From Bacteroidales bacterium (GTDB taxonomy: Bacteria; Bacteroidota; Bacteroidia; Bacteroidales; VadinHA17), in NCBI GenBank assembly GCA_009881065.1, contig WXFE01000091.1, forward strand, positions 1 to 34,085: a stretch of DNA of 34,085 nucleotides. Direction: 5' to 3'. Both the position numbers and the translations under genes were made by a program. The notes beneath the pieces were generated by a model. It ran no database searches. It saw nothing but the letters and a program-made list of their open reading frames with translations, and was not told where the DNA came from. Position 1 is the stretch's first letter. The number at the start of each line of letters is the position of its first letter. Below are positions 23,909-33,176 of this stretch, piece after piece.

Positions 23909-25058
23909 ATACGGCAAGTATCTCTTTCAGAATTACAATTGCCGCTTTTCCGTCTCCGTAGAACGCCGGGTACTGCAGTGTACTGCTGTTGGCTATGAAA
24001 TAATCCCAGGCATCTTTTATCCTGGCCGGACTGGCATCTGCCAGCTTAACTGTTCCGTTTCTGACAAGTTCCACCCATTCAGTCTCCTTCCTGAGCACGA
24101 TGCATGGACGTGAGAAGAAATGACTCTCCTTCTGCACACCTCCTGAATCGGTGATGATAAGTCGCGCCCTCTTTTCCAGCAATATCATTTCAAGGAAAGA
24201 GACCGGCGGAATGACCATCATGAAGGGGTGATCGGATATAGCTGCATACAGCTCCGGAACACGGTTGCGCAAAGCAATCATTGTTCTCGGGTGGAGCGGC
24301 ATGATCATGGGCATTGAGTTTGCCTCAGACAACTCCTTCAAAGTGCTGAATATGGCGCTTAGTCTCTCCGGATTATCCGTGTTCGAATCACGGTGGATGG
24401 TAACCAGTACATATTCCCGGGCATCTATCCCCAGCCCTGTCAGGTAACTGTGTTTTTTCCTCTCTGCCAGGTCAGCATAAAAGAGAGAATTGTCATACAT
24501 GATGTCACCTGTCAGGAAGATCCTGGGGTTGTTGATTGAATAGGGAGCCACGTTCTCCGGGTGGAAGCCCTCAGACATGAGGTTCCTGAAGGCTGTGTTT
24601 GTAGGAGCTATCAGAAGTGTTGAGGCATGGTCAGTCATGATGCGGTTGAGTTCCTCGGGCATGGTCTTGTTGAATGATCTCATGCCTGCTTCTATGTGGA
24701 CAACCGGGAAATGCTGCTTGGCTGCTGCCAGCGCTGCCGCCAGGGTAGAGTTTGTGTCACCGTAGATAACCACACAATCGGGTTTCTCATCAAGAATCAC
24801 ATCCTCAATGCGTTCCATAATCATTCCGGTCTGTCTGCCGTGCCTTCCTGACCCTACCTGCAGATTGTGATCAGGCTGCCTTATTTCCAGTTCGTCAAAA
24901 AAGACGTCAGAGAGTTCCCTGTCATAATGCTGACCGGTATGAACCACCACCTCCTCAATCTCATCTGAGAACTCTCCCGCTATCGCACGGCTGATGGCGG
25001 AGGCTTTTATGATCTGAGGCCTCGCGCCGACGATGTTAAGGATCTTGAGTTTTTTCAT
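23898..25058 (-). CDS. wecB: UDP-N-acetylglucosamine 2-epimerase (non-hydrolysing)
   Basis: 386 residues. It interconverts UDP-GlcNAc and UDP-ManNAc for surface polysaccharides. The family motifs VGARPQIIKA, HTGQHYD, IYGDTNSTLA, HIEAGMRSF, PEELNRIMTDH, TIHRDSN and TDSGGVQKES are all present. Its ATG shares one base with the rny stop (TAATG), so it is translated in tandem with RNase Y although the functions are unrelated. No other polysaccharide gene is in the window. Confidence 0.94.
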   Translation of the reverse strand: MKKLKILNIVGARPQIIKASAISRAIAGEFSDEIEEVVVHTGQHYDRELSDVFFDELEIRQPDHNLQVGSGRHGRQTGMIMERIEDVILDEKPDCVVIYGDTNSTLAAALAAAKQHFPVVHIEAGMRSFNKTMPEELNRIMTDHASTLLIAPTNTAFRNLMSEGFHPENVAPYSINNPRIFLTGDIMYDNSLFYADLAERKKHSYLTGLGIDAREYVLVTIHRDSNTDNPERLSAIFSTLKELSEANSMPMIMPLHPRTMIALRNRVPELYAAISDHPFMMVIPPVSFLEMILLEKRARLIITDSGGVQKESHFFSRPCIVLRKETEWVELVRNGTVKLADASPARIKDAWDYFIANSSTLQYPAFYGDGKAAIVILKEILAVFRS

Positions 25059-26608
25059 TATTTGGCGTAGTTGACTGCCCTTGTCTCCCTGATAACGGTT
25101 ATCTTGATCTGACCCGGATAGGTCATCTCGTTCTGAATCTTTCTTGCAATCTCGAAAGAGAGGCTCTCGGTATCCTGATCCGACACCTTGTCAGCTCCTA
25201 CTATGACCCTCAGTTCTCTTCCGGCCTGGATTGCATATGTCTTTGTCACACCGGGATAAGAGAGGGCAACCGACTCAAGTTCGTTGAGCCTTTTGATGTA
25301 AGACTCTATTACTTCGCGCCGTGCGCCCGGGCGGGCACCTGAAATGGCGTCACATACCTGCACTATCGGTGCGATGAGTGTGGTCATCTCCGTCTCGTCA
25401 TGATGTGACCCGATGGCGTTTATCACATCAGGCTTCTCCTTGAATTTTTCTGCTATCTTCATTCCAAGGACAGCATGCGGCAGTTCCGGCTCATCATCGG
25501 GAACCTTGCCAATATCATGCAGCAGTCCTGCTCTCTTTGCAAGCTTCGGGTTAAGGCCAAGCTCGGCTGCCATTATTGAAGCCAGATTGGCCACCTCACG
25601 GGAATGCTGCAGGAGATTCTGTCCGTATGATGAACGGTATTTCATCTTTCCCACCAGCCTGATGAGCTCCGGATGGAGGCCATGAATCCCAAGGTCTATT
25701 GCCGTGCGTTTGCCCGTTTCCACTATCTCTTCCTCAACCTGCTTGCGTGTCTTCTCTACTATCTCCTCGATACGTGCAGGGTGTATGCGGCCATCGGTGA
25801 CCAGCTGATGCAGTGCCAGGCGCGCTATCTCACGCCTGACAGGGTCAAATCCGGAGAGGACTATTGCCTCGGGTGTGTCATCAACTATTATCTCCACTCC
25901 GGTTGCAGCCTCAAGAGCCCTGATATTCCTGCCCTCACGGCCAATGATGCGACCCTTGATCTCATCCGAGTCAATATGGAATACGGTGACGGCATTTTCA
26001 ATCGCCGTCTCTGCTGCAACACGCTGTATGGCCATAAGCACAATACGCTTGGCCTCCCTGGTGGCAGTCATCTTCGCATCATCAAGGATTTCATTTATGT
26101 AAGACATGGCGTTTGTGCGGGCTTCCTCCCTGAGTGAATCAATGAGCTGATTCTTGGCTTCATCTGCAGAGAGGCCCGATACTGCCTCAAGCTGTTCCAC
26201 CTTCTGACGGTGCAGTTTTGATACTTCCTCAGATTTCTTCTCAAGCAGCTCAATCTGCTGTGTCATGTTATCGCGGATGGCGTCAGCCTCATTCTTCCTG
26301 CGCTGAACCTCTTCCAGTTTCTGTGACAGTGTAAGCTCTTTCTGCTTGACCCTGTTCTCTGCCTGGTTAATGCGGTTGTTACGCTCGTTGATTACTTTCT
26401 CATGTTCTGCCTTAAGCTGCAGGAACCGTTCCTTGGCCTGGAGAATCTTCTCCTTTTTTATAACTTCGGCTTCAGTTTCTGCATCGGCAATTATTCTCTT
26501 CTTCCTGTTGCGCAGCATCACTTGCCATAGGTAGAATGACAACACTGATCCTGCTATAAGGGCTGCCCCGCCGATGGCGAAACAGACCCCCGTTGTTGCT
26601 ATGATCAT
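25058..26608 (-). CDS. rny: Ribonuclease Y
   Basis: 516 residues from ATG 26608, the usual length for the family; an upstream TTG at 26653 would run into the 6S RNA region and is rejected. In order: an N-terminal membrane anchor (about 2-29), a long coiled coil (about 35-170), a KH domain (about 195-265, with [15 protein letters not shown]), an HD phosphohydrolase domain (about 325-420, with [11 protein letters not shown]), and a C-terminal domain ending near [13 protein letters not shown]. It is a membrane-bound endoribonuclease that starts mRNA decay. It lies downstream of zapA and the probable 6S RNA, the arrangement common in Bacteroidota. Confidence 0.96.
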   Translation of the reverse strand: MIIATTGVCFAIGGAALIAGSVLSFYLWQVMLRNRKKRIIADAETEAEVIKKEKILQAKERFLQLKAEHEKVINERNNRINQAENRVKQKELTLSQKLEEVQRRKNEADAIRDNMTQQIELLEKKSEEVSKLHRQKVEQLEAVSGLSADEAKNQLIDSLREEARTNAMSYINEILDDAKMTATREAKRIVLMAIQRVAAETAIENAVTVFHIDSDEIKGRIIGREGRNIRALEAATGVEIIVDDTPEAIVLSGFDPVRREIARLALHQLVTDGRIHPARIEEIVEKTRKQVEEEIVETGKRTAIDLGIHGLHPELIRLVGKMKYRSSYGQNLLQHSREVANLASIMAAELGLNPKLAKRAGLLHDIGKVPDDEPELPHAVLGMKIAEKFKEKPDVINAIGSHHDETEMTTLIAPIVQVCDAISGARPGARREVIESYIKRLNELESVALSYPGVTKTYAIQAGRELRVIVGADKVSDQDTESLSFEIARKIQNEMTYPGQIKITVIRETRAVNYAK

Positions 26609-26629
26609 ATAACTATTGTTATTTGTATA

Positions 26630-26826
26630 AAAAAACCCGCAGAGTTCCTCCAACTTTTAAAAACCCCATATCTACATGGGTGGAGCGACCGTCTTGCCTC
26701 GGGCTTCCACTGCCCCGCCGAAGCGGGTTCCCGGCGAACCGGGTGAGGCCTGTCCTAAGCAATCCAAGACCATCTCCAAAGTAAAAACTGTTGAGTTTCC
26801 AAAACGAATAGAGAAACAATGCGGGC
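26630..26826 (-). ncRNA. ssrS: Probable 6S RNA
   Basis: The 247-nt gap between zapA and rny has no gene and can fold as one long rod on the minus strand. CCCGCA near the 5' end (about 26821-26826) pairs with TGCGGG near the 3' end (about 26636-26641); then TTTCTC pairs with GAGGAA; then TCAAC pairs with GTTGG. A GC-rich apical hairpin (CCCGGTTCGCCGGG) lies further in. The 3' end is a run of T after GCGGG, like a terminator. Size (~197 nt), closing-stem fold and position beside zapA fit 6S RNA, which binds housekeeping RNA polymerase. Exact ends are estimates. Confidence 0.7.
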
Positions 26827-26855
26827 AATATCCTGCTATTTTAAAGAACGCGTAT

Positions 26856-27146
26856 CTATCTTTTTGACAGACAGAGATTGATCTTTTCAGTCAACTCCTT
26901 CAACCCATCCTCAAGTGATGAATCCTCCTCCATTTCTTCCAACTCAGTGAGCCTGATCACGTACTGGAGGGCCGCCATCGCCAGAAAATCCTGCGTGTCC
27001 TTGTCAATGTAGCGCTGCTTGTATTGCAACACCTTCTCATTGATCATCCTTGCCGCCTTGCGGATACGTTCCTCACTCTCACTTTCCACCTTCAACGGAT
27101 AATACCTGTCGGCCACATTAACCCGGATCGATAGCTTATCATCCAT
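26856..27146 (-). CDS. zapA: Cell division protein ZapA
   Basis: 96 residues. The N-terminal beta-rich part (LSIRVNVADRYYPLKVESESEERIRKAAR) is the ZapA domain, and the C-terminal part (about 45-90) is the helix that forms the coiled-coil tetramer. It crosslinks FtsZ filaments at the division site. It lies 10 nt after the small coiled-coil gene and upstream of the probable 6S RNA. Confidence 0.92.
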   Translation of the reverse strand: MDDKLSIRVNVADRYYPLKVESESEERIRKAARMINEKVLQYKQRYIDKDTQDFLAMAALQYVIRLTELEEMEEDSSLEDGLKELTEKINLCLSKR

Positions 27147-27156
27147 TGCTATATAT

Positions 27157-27450
27157 TTATCTGTCTAAAAGAGCAATACATTTATCTATCTCCCGCACAA
27201 GTTCACTCACCCTCCTCCGTGCCGTAACGGCATCCTCTCCACTCCCCAGGATTGCTCCCGAGAACTTGGCCCTTTCGTATCTTGACTTAAGCTCCTTTAC
27301 TTCTTCTTCCTTCGCTGCCAGTTGCCTCTCCGCTTCTGACAATTTGTTATTCAGCTGCGCCGCCATCTCAACCAGCCTGTCATGCTCGGCAATCAGCGCT
27401 TCCACTGATCTCCTGAGCAAAAGATACTCCTCATATCCCTGTACACTCAT
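27157..27450 (-). CDS. Small coiled-coil protein upstream of zapA
   Basis: 97 residues from ATG 27450; the frame extends further upstream, but a perfect promoter at 27468-27498 lies inside that extension. About residues 5-60 form a continuous coiled coil (LVEMAAQLNNKLSEAERQLAAKEEEVKEL). A conserved-looking C-terminal part follows (AVTARRRVSELVREIDKCIALLD). Small coiled-coil genes of this kind precede zapA in many Bacteroidales, so a role in division is plausible but unproven; it is not recognisably ZapB. Confidence 0.75.
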   Translation of the reverse strand: MSVQGYEEYLLLRRSVEALIAEHDRLVEMAAQLNNKLSEAERQLAAKEEEVKELKSRYERAKFSGAILGSGEDAVTARRRVSELVREIDKCIALLDR

Positions 27451-27467
27451 GGCTGACAACTCTAATA

Positions 27468-27498
27468 CAAAAATAATACTATTTTCGCTCTTTTCAAA
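27468..27498 (-). promoter_or_regulatory. Promoter of the coiled-coil/zapA operon
   Basis: On the minus strand TTTG (27498-27495), 19 nt, then TATTTTTG (27475-27468), a perfect match to the Bacteroidota consensus with exact spacing. Transcription would start near 27461, about 12 nt before the ATG. Confidence 0.75.
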
Positions 27499-27513
27499 AA
27501 AAGCGGAATTAAG

Positions 27514-27544
27514 TTTGCTCTTCACGGGCAGAACAATAGATTTG
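27514..27544 (+). promoter_or_regulatory. Promoter of the M23 peptidase gene
   Basis: TTTG (27514-27517), 19 nt, then TAGATTTG (27537-27544), a perfect consensus match. The ATG follows 17 nt later. Back-to-back with the minus-strand promoter of the zapA operon. Confidence 0.75.
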
Positions 27545-27560
27545 CAGAACTGACACCGAC

Positions 27561-29276
27561 ATGAACAAAAGAACACTTCTCCTTACCATTTTTATAACAG
27601 CCACAACTGTCATTGGATCACAGCCTTCCGGAAATGTCTCATTCGTAAGCCCCCTCAGGGAAACTCCTTCGCTCTCGGCCAGCTTTGCAGAACTGAGAGC
27701 CGACCATTTTCATTCCGGACTGGATTACCGTACCGGGGGAGTTCAGGGCAAAGAGGTGCTTGCAATTGATGAAGGCTATGTCTACCGTATTGCAGTCAGT
27801 CCCACCGGTTTTGGCAAGGCCCTCTATGTCAGGCACCCGTCAGGCTATTCGTCGGTCTATGCACATCTGAGGAGCTTCAGGCCTGACATCGAGGAGTATG
27901 TGAGGCAGCAGCAATACAGCCGCAAGAGCTTTTCCGTCTCTCTCTTTCCCCAGCGAACCCGGTTCACCGTTAGTCGCGGAGAGGTGATAGCATGGTCAGG
28001 CAACACGGGAGGCTCTACAGGGCCGCATCTGCATTTTGAGATACGTGACTCAGCTTCTGAAGACCCCGTCAATCCGCTCACCTTTGGCCTTGGCATAAGT
28101 GACCGTATGCGGCCGGTTATTGACAGGGTGATCCTCTACCCGCTGACAAGGGGTGCTGCCGTCAACAGCAGCCATGGCAAGCTCTCAATGCGCACCGTGC
28201 CGTCTGACGGATCGTACGGCATCGCTGCCACAACCGTACCGGTTGTTTACGGCCCTGTGGGCATCGGAATCAAGTGCTGGGATACCTTTGACAACAGCTC
28301 AAATAAATGTGGTGTATATACAATTGAACTGCTGGCTGACGGATTGAAAATATTCAGCTTCAGGGCTGACCGTTTCTCTTACAGCGAGACAAGGTATATC
28401 AACGCACATATTGATTATGCTGCACGGGCCACTTCGGGCGAATACCTGCACAGGCTGCACATACAGCCGGGAGACAGGCTTTCAATGTATGACGGCCATG
28501 TAGGGCGAGGAGTCCTGAAATTCAATGATGACGCTGAACATGAGATAAAAATCATCGTTGCTGACGTGCATAATAACAGGTCATGGGTCACCTTCCGGGT
28601 CAGGTCGGTATCAAATCCCCCGGTTCCTCCGGCAGAGATTAAGTGCAGCAAGGTGATTCCATGGGGCAAGGCTGCTGATTTCACCGCTGACGGGATAAGG
28701 ATTCATTTCCCTGCAGGGGCGCTGTATGATACGCTGTGGTTCAACTATAAAACCCGGGAGAATACCCAAAGATTCCTGTCCCCTGTCCATATGCTTCATA
28801 ATGAGACAGTAGCCATTCATGACAGGTTCAGGCTGTCAGTAAGGCCTGACACGATAATTGCAGGTCTTGAGAACAAGCTGTGCCTGGCCAGGATCAGCAG
28901 CAAGGGAGTTGTCTCATATGCAGGAGGAAAATTTGCCTACGGCTTCGTGAGCGGAGAGATGAACAGCCTTGGAGATTATGCCGTAACCCTTGATACCATT
29001 CCACCATCTGCAAAGTTCTCATTTGCCAATGGCGCCAACCTTTCCGGAAGGTCGCAGTTCACTGCAACAATACGGGATGAGTTCTCAGGAATCAACAGCT
29101 ACGAGATGTATGTTGACGGAGAATGGATACTGGCTGAGTATGATGCCAAGAATAACCTGCTCATATGCAGACCCGGGACCTCTGAAATGAAACCTGGCAT
29201 GCTGCACAAAATTGAACTGAGGGTTACCGACAATTGTGGCAACAGCAATACCGTGACATCAGAATTCAGGTGGTAA
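27561..29276 (+). CDS. Exported M23 (LytM-type) peptidase
   Basis: 571 residues with a signal peptide (about 1-20). The M23 domain (about 30-175) has the zinc ligands His51 and Asp55 (HxxxD), His102 (YAHL) and the HLHFE motif (His156, His158), so it should be an active peptidoglycan endopeptidase. A long C-terminal part (about 180-571) looks beta-rich with Ig-like strands and a distal segment FSGINSYEMYVDGEWILAEY, as in other Bacteroidota members with this layout. Likely substrate: peptide crosslinks in the periplasm. Monocistronic; a palindromic repeat follows. Confidence 0.92.
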   Translation: MNKRTLLLTIFITATTVIGSQPSGNVSFVSPLRETPSLSASFAELRADHFHSGLDYRTGGVQGKEVLAIDEGYVYRIAVSPTGFGKALYVRHPSGYSSVYAHLRSFRPDIEEYVRQQQYSRKSFSVSLFPQRTRFTVSRGEVIAWSGNTGGSTGPHLHFEIRDSASEDPVNPLTFGLGISDRMRPVIDRVILYPLTRGAAVNSSHGKLSMRTVPSDGSYGIAATTVPVVYGPVGIGIKCWDTFDNSSNKCGVYTIELLADGLKIFSFRADRFSYSETRYINAHIDYAARATSGEYLHRLHIQPGDRLSMYDGHVGRGVLKFNDDAEHEIKIIVADVHNNRSWVTFRVRSVSNPPVPPAEIKCSKVIPWGKAADFTADGIRIHFPAGALYDTLWFNYKTRENTQRFLSPVHMLHNETVAIHDRFRLSVRPDTIIAGLENKLCLARISSKGVVSYAGGKFAYGFVSGEMNSLGDYAVTLDTIPPSAKFSFANGANLSGRSQFTATIRDEFSGINSYEMYVDGEWILAEYDAKNNLLICRPGTSEMKPGMLHKIELRVTDNCGNSNTVTSEFRW

Positions 29277-29287
29277 TCATATATGTA

Positions 29288-29413
29288 CGGATTACCCTGC
29301 CATGCATGTAGCGAGGGGTCTGCAGACCCCTCGTTACATTATATTTATGCGGATTATCCTGTCATACAGGCAGTGAGGGATTTGAGACCCTGCATTGGGA
29401 TTATCCCGTGATT
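29288..29413 (+). repeat. Tandem degenerate repeat with a 17-bp-arm palindrome
   Basis: Two related units, CGGATTACCCTGCCATGCAT... (29288-29330) and CGGATTATCCTGTCATACAG... (29350-29390), each lead into a GAGGG...GACCC stem; a third fragment, GGGATTATCCCGTGATT, follows near 29397. Within unit 1, 29306-29339 is a loopless palindrome with 17-bp arms and one G-T pair (core GAGGGGTCTGCAGACCCCTC). The rest of the 282-nt gap to 29558 is AT-rich with no clear promoter; TAACTTAG (29475-29482) and TCAATTTG (29505-29512) are 7/8 -7 matches. The element may stop transcription after the M23 gene; no T-run follows. Confidence 0.7.
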
Positions 29414-29558
29414 TTCAGGAGTAAGGGCAAAAAAGCCTGTGAGAAGATTAAGTATATAGAAGTCACTTTTTTATTAACTTAGCACTAAACAAGAAAGTTA
29501 ATATTCAATTTGATAAAGCATCCTTTTAATAGCTTGTTCATTAAACTGATTTATAACC

Positions 29559-29655
29559 ATGAAACCCACATGTATTGCATACACAAACACTTATGTATAT
29601 AATTATCAAACATGTGCGGTTCCATCCGACCATTAAAATAAATTATATTCGGATG
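29559..29655 (+). repeat. Start-codon leader element, copy 2
   Basis: 97 nt ending on the ATG of the next gene. Outer stem: ATGAAACCCACATG (29559-29572) pairs with 29611-29625, with one A-C mismatch and one bulged C. Inner segments: TGTAT (29571-29575), ATACA (29579-29583) and TGTAT (29594-29598), again two mutually exclusive pairings. Terminal hairpin: CATCCG (29623-29628) pairs perfectly with CGGATG (29650-29655), which contains the start codon. The first ATG opens a 25-codon leader frame (MKPTCIAYTNTYVYNYQTC..., stop 29634-29636). Confidence 0.7.
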
Positions 29656-30777
29656 AATAAGAATTGTTGTTCTAAAACATGGTGTCAGATATATGGTAGT
29701 TTACAACAGATACGAAATTGCAGATTACTAACCTGTATTATTTTCACTATTTTGTTATTCTCCCATAACGGTCTCTATTCCCAGAAATTCCTGACCGACA
29801 CAATTTATATAGATTTTAAAGGTGATACTATTCTCAGTGCCGGACAGGTGTGTATTAAAGGCGTCATAGATAACAGAGATGAAATTCCCAATTTTGTTAT
29901 GTACCGGACAAAGAAAAAATTTCTGATTTTACCGGTCGATCAGGAGATACTTACGATAAAACCTGTTTCTGAAGCAATTCAGAATGGATTCAGAACAAAT
30001 GATAATTGCAGTTTAAGTTATACCATACATATAAATAAATTAGAAATTGAAAAAAGAGAGGGCCGGTTCTCTTCATCAACATTCCTTGTAGCCGATATTC
30101 CTGTATTTAAACATAAAAGTGATTCCTCCCATTATCTGGGAACTCTATATTATGATCATCTGTATCATCCGTTGCATAAAAAGGAATTATTTCCCGAATC
30201 AGCTCAAAATCTTTTATACAATTGGCATGCTACATTTAAAACTGATCTGATAAGATTAAACACCCTGCAAGATAACTCTGACAAGGAACTTCCTCCAAAC
30301 CTGATAATTGCCCCTGATGACAAACCTTTATATCTTCAAATCCGGACCGGCGTATTTGCCGGTCGAAACTGGTACGGTTTACAGGGAGAAATTTTCTTCT
30401 CCAGACCAGAAATAAGCAATCGGTATAAAACAACATCCGGAATTGTCAGGTATCAGAATAATTCTGATTATGAATCTATAAGTATAGGTCGTAACTCGGA
30501 ACATTTTACTTTTAGAAAGAATGATAATCTTTCATTAGACATAGATCTTAACATTCTGTTAGGGTTTCTGAAATGGAAAGATGTGAAAATGCACAATCCT
30601 ACATTATACCAGATTATCAACGCTGAAGTATCATCCATTCAGAGCATTATTCTTGACAGAAAGAATAAACAGGGATTTACCTTTCGGGCAGGAACAATAG
30701 AAGCACTTGCATATGTTTATGATAAGAAATTACAATTTAATGCCGGAGGTTTTCTGGAAATTGGTTATAAATTTTAA
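29653..30777 (+). CDS. Exported protein of unknown function, AT-rich cassette
   Basis: 374 residues from ATG 29653, the start codon held in the leader element; the frame also extends upstream to a TTG at 29575. After a basic, Cys-rich N-terminus comes a hydrophobic stretch (about 27-38, LLTCIIFTILLFS) ending near GLYSQ, so a signal peptide with an unusually long n-region is likely. The rest is mixed polar with beta-like strands, ending GFLEIGYKF, a terminal aromatic typical of outer membrane proteins. No family recognised. It lies 3 nt before the TonB receptor gene, so it probably acts with it. Codon use is clearly more AT-rich than in genes before 29.3 kb. Confidence 0.75.
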   Translation: MNKNCCSKTWCQIYGSLQQIRNCRLLTCIIFTILLFSHNGLYSQKFLTDTIYIDFKGDTILSAGQVCIKGVIDNRDEIPNFVMYRTKKKFLILPVDQEILTIKPVSEAIQNGFRTNDNCSLSYTIHINKLEIEKREGRFSSSTFLVADIPVFKHKSDSSHYLGTLYYDHLYHPLHKKELFPESAQNLLYNWHATFKTDLIRLNTLQDNSDKELPPNLIIAPDDKPLYLQIRTGVFAGRNWYGLQGEIFFSRPEISNRYKTTSGIVRYQNNSDYESISIGRNSEHFTFRKNDNLSLDIDLNILLGFLKWKDVKMHNPTLYQIINAEVSSIQSIILDRKNKQGFTFRAGTIEALAYVYDKKLQFNAGGFLEIGYKF

Positions 30778-30780
30778 GAA

Positions 30781-33171
30781 ATGAGCCGGGAAAGCTATAT
30801 AAAAATTATTATCTGCGGGTTACTTCTTTGTATTTTTACCAACTACATAAGCGCTCAGAATTACGCTGTATCTGGCTATCTTATAGATGCTGATACCAAG
30901 GAAACACTTATCGGGGCAACAGTTTATCTGTCTGATAAAGGCACAGGCGTTATTACAGATCGCTATGGATATTTTCAACTGGCAGGCATTCCTAAAGGCG
31001 AACATCTTTTGAGATTTTCATATGTTGGATATGAGACACTTGAAATAAAAATTGAAATAAAAGACAAGGGTATTGCCTTGCCTGATATCGAGATGAAGCC
31101 ACAGTCGGTAAATATCGAAGAAGTAGTAATTGCTGCCTCATCAATTTCTAAGGCAGCCGACCGTCAAATAGAAACGAGCATGATCGAATTAACACCCCAA
31201 ATGATCCAGTCTATACCAACAGCAAGAAATGACGTTTTTTCTGCAATAAAATTTCTCCCCGGAATTGACAGGACAGAACCTTTTTCACCTTTGTTTACGG
31301 TGAGGGGCGGAGATCCTGGTGAAAACGCTGTTTTACTGGACGGTGTTATGATCTATAACCCTTACCATTCAAGCATGAGTTCAGGAATTTTCAATACCCA
31401 GACCATCAAATCAGTAGATATGCTTGTTGGAGGATTTGGCGCCGAATTCGGAGGAAGAAATTCTTCAGTTATGTATATATCCACCAAAGATGGTGACAGG
31501 TCCGGATTACATGGAGAATTTGAGCCAAGCACCTTCCACTCAAAAGCTTTCCTTGAATTCCCCTTGGGGAATAAAGGGTCCGCTGTTATTGCAGGCAGAT
31601 ATTTTTTCGATATTGTCCCTTATTTCATAATGCATAATAAAAGTTATTTCTATGATTATAACTTTTCATATACCTGTCGCCTGAATCCAAGGCACAGACT
31701 GACGGGCAAATACTTTCAGTCGCATGACCGCAATGCAATTGACATGAATACTTTCTATCAGTATATTGATAATACAATCGGATGGAATATGTATGAAGAT
31801 TTTAGCTTTATAATGACTGACAAATGGACAAACAGGGCTGCCACACTGATCCACAACTGGAGCTTGAGCCCGGCTGTATTTATACGTTCACAAATTTATT
31901 ATTCATCTCATAGTTCCCGAAACATCTCGAATTTTGATTATCGTCTGCCTGAAGTAATTGATGGCGACAGCACTTTTACCAATATCCACTTAATGACGAG
32001 TTCTGAATTTAACAACAGGATATCAGATTTATCAGTTAAAACAAGGATAAACTATACACTTGCAAGATTTAATACTTTCACGGCCGGAGTGGAATACAAT
32101 GACTATTCTTTCAGGAACAGCGCTGTTATAAATTTGACCAGCCAGGGACAACTGAAACACAAACCTTGTCAATGGTCAATATTTGCCGAAAACAAGCTGG
32201 AAATCGGCCCGTTGATACTTCGACCAGGCGTGCGTAGTGTTAATTATGACAACAAAGAGTGGCTTCATGAACCCAGAGTCAATCTCGTACTTACCCTGCC
32301 TGATGAATTTAAATTACGATCAGCATGGGGTCTGTATCATCAATATATTATAAGTATGAATACAAATGAGATTGAAATGAATCAATCAGTTGACTATTAT
32401 TATCCTCTTACAAATTATAAGCCGGGTAAATCCGTTCATTATATTATCGGGCTTGATAAGCAGATAAATCCGTCAACTGTGATTTCACTTGATTTGTATT
32501 ATAAAGATATTCAAAGGGTGTACACTTTCGATGTGAATCAGACCGATACTAAAGTAATTACTCTTTCTGACAAACTCCAGCAGGGTTCCGGCAATGCCTT
32601 TGGGGCAGAATTGCTGCTTAAAGGTTCAAAGAATAATCTTTCAGGCTGGTGTAGTTACGGACTTTCATGGGCCAACCGACAATACCCGTTTATATACAAC
32701 GGCCGGAAATACCCATACGATTATAACAGGAGACATACTTTAAAAATACTGGCTAATTATACCCTCACAAAATCACTTGAATATAATGTTTCGTTTACAT
32801 ACCTGTCCGGAATTTTCAGAAGTATTGAACAGATACGCCAGGATTATTACTACTACGATCCTGTATCCGAAGAACTCAGTATATTCCCTATATGGATTTC
32901 AAATGAAAAGAACAATGCCAGAATGCCGGCACTGATAAATCTGGATATGAGTATAAAAAAACGCCTCAGATCAGGATTTGGAAAGTATTTTTCTGAACTT
33001 ATCCATGCAAAAGAATCTTACATGATAGTGACTTTACGCAATCTGACATTCTTTAGAAGAAATGTGGAATATTTCTTTCCGCTCTATGTAGGTTCTGATG
33101 ACTCAAGATATCTGCCAATTGGAACAAATTATCTTCCTTCACTGGGGTTCAGTTATTCAATTAAATTCTGA
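30781..33171 (+). CDS. TonB-dependent receptor with CarboxypepD_reg-like domain
   Basis: 796 residues: signal peptide (about 1-25, cut near YISAQ), CarboxypepD_reg-like domain (about 28-112, GYLIDADTKETLIGATVYL), TonB plug (about 130-235, with SAIKFLPGIDRTEPFSPLFTVRGGDPGENAVLLDGVMIYNP split across its strands), then a beta-barrel to the terminal Phe (SYSIKF). It imports an unknown ligand across the outer membrane using TonB energy. It is paired with the DUF4249-like lipoprotein downstream, a known arrangement that resembles but is not SusCD. The gene is AT-rich, like its neighbours. Confidence 0.92.
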   Translation: MSRESYIKIIICGLLLCIFTNYISAQNYAVSGYLIDADTKETLIGATVYLSDKGTGVITDRYGYFQLAGIPKGEHLLRFSYVGYETLEIKIEIKDKGIALPDIEMKPQSVNIEEVVIAASSISKAADRQIETSMIELTPQMIQSIPTARNDVFSAIKFLPGIDRTEPFSPLFTVRGGDPGENAVLLDGVMIYNPYHSSMSSGIFNTQTIKSVDMLVGGFGAEFGGRNSSVMYISTKDGDRSGLHGEFEPSTFHSKAFLEFPLGNKGSAVIAGRYFFDIVPYFIMHNKSYFYDYNFSYTCRLNPRHRLTGKYFQSHDRNAIDMNTFYQYIDNTIGWNMYEDFSFIMTDKWTNRAATLIHNWSLSPAVFIRSQIYYSSHSSRNISNFDYRLPEVIDGDSTFTNIHLMTSSEFNNRISDLSVKTRINYTLARFNTFTAGVEYNDYSFRNSAVINLTSQGQLKHKPCQWSIFAENKLEIGPLILRPGVRSVNYDNKEWLHEPRVNLVLTLPDEFKLRSAWGLYHQYIISMNTNEIEMNQSVDYYYPLTNYKPGKSVHYIIGLDKQINPSTVISLDLYYKDIQRVYTFDVNQTDTKVITLSDKLQQGSGNAFGAELLLKGSKNNLSGWCSYGLSWANRQYPFIYNGRKYPYDYNRRHTLKILANYTLTKSLEYNVSFTYLSGIFRSIEQIRQDYYYYDPVSEELSIFPIWISNEKNNARMPALINLDMSIKKRLRSGFGKYFSELIHAKESYMIVTLRNLTFFRRNVEYFFPLYVGSDDSRYLPIGTNYLPSLGFSYSIKF

Positions 33172-33176
33172 ACTAT

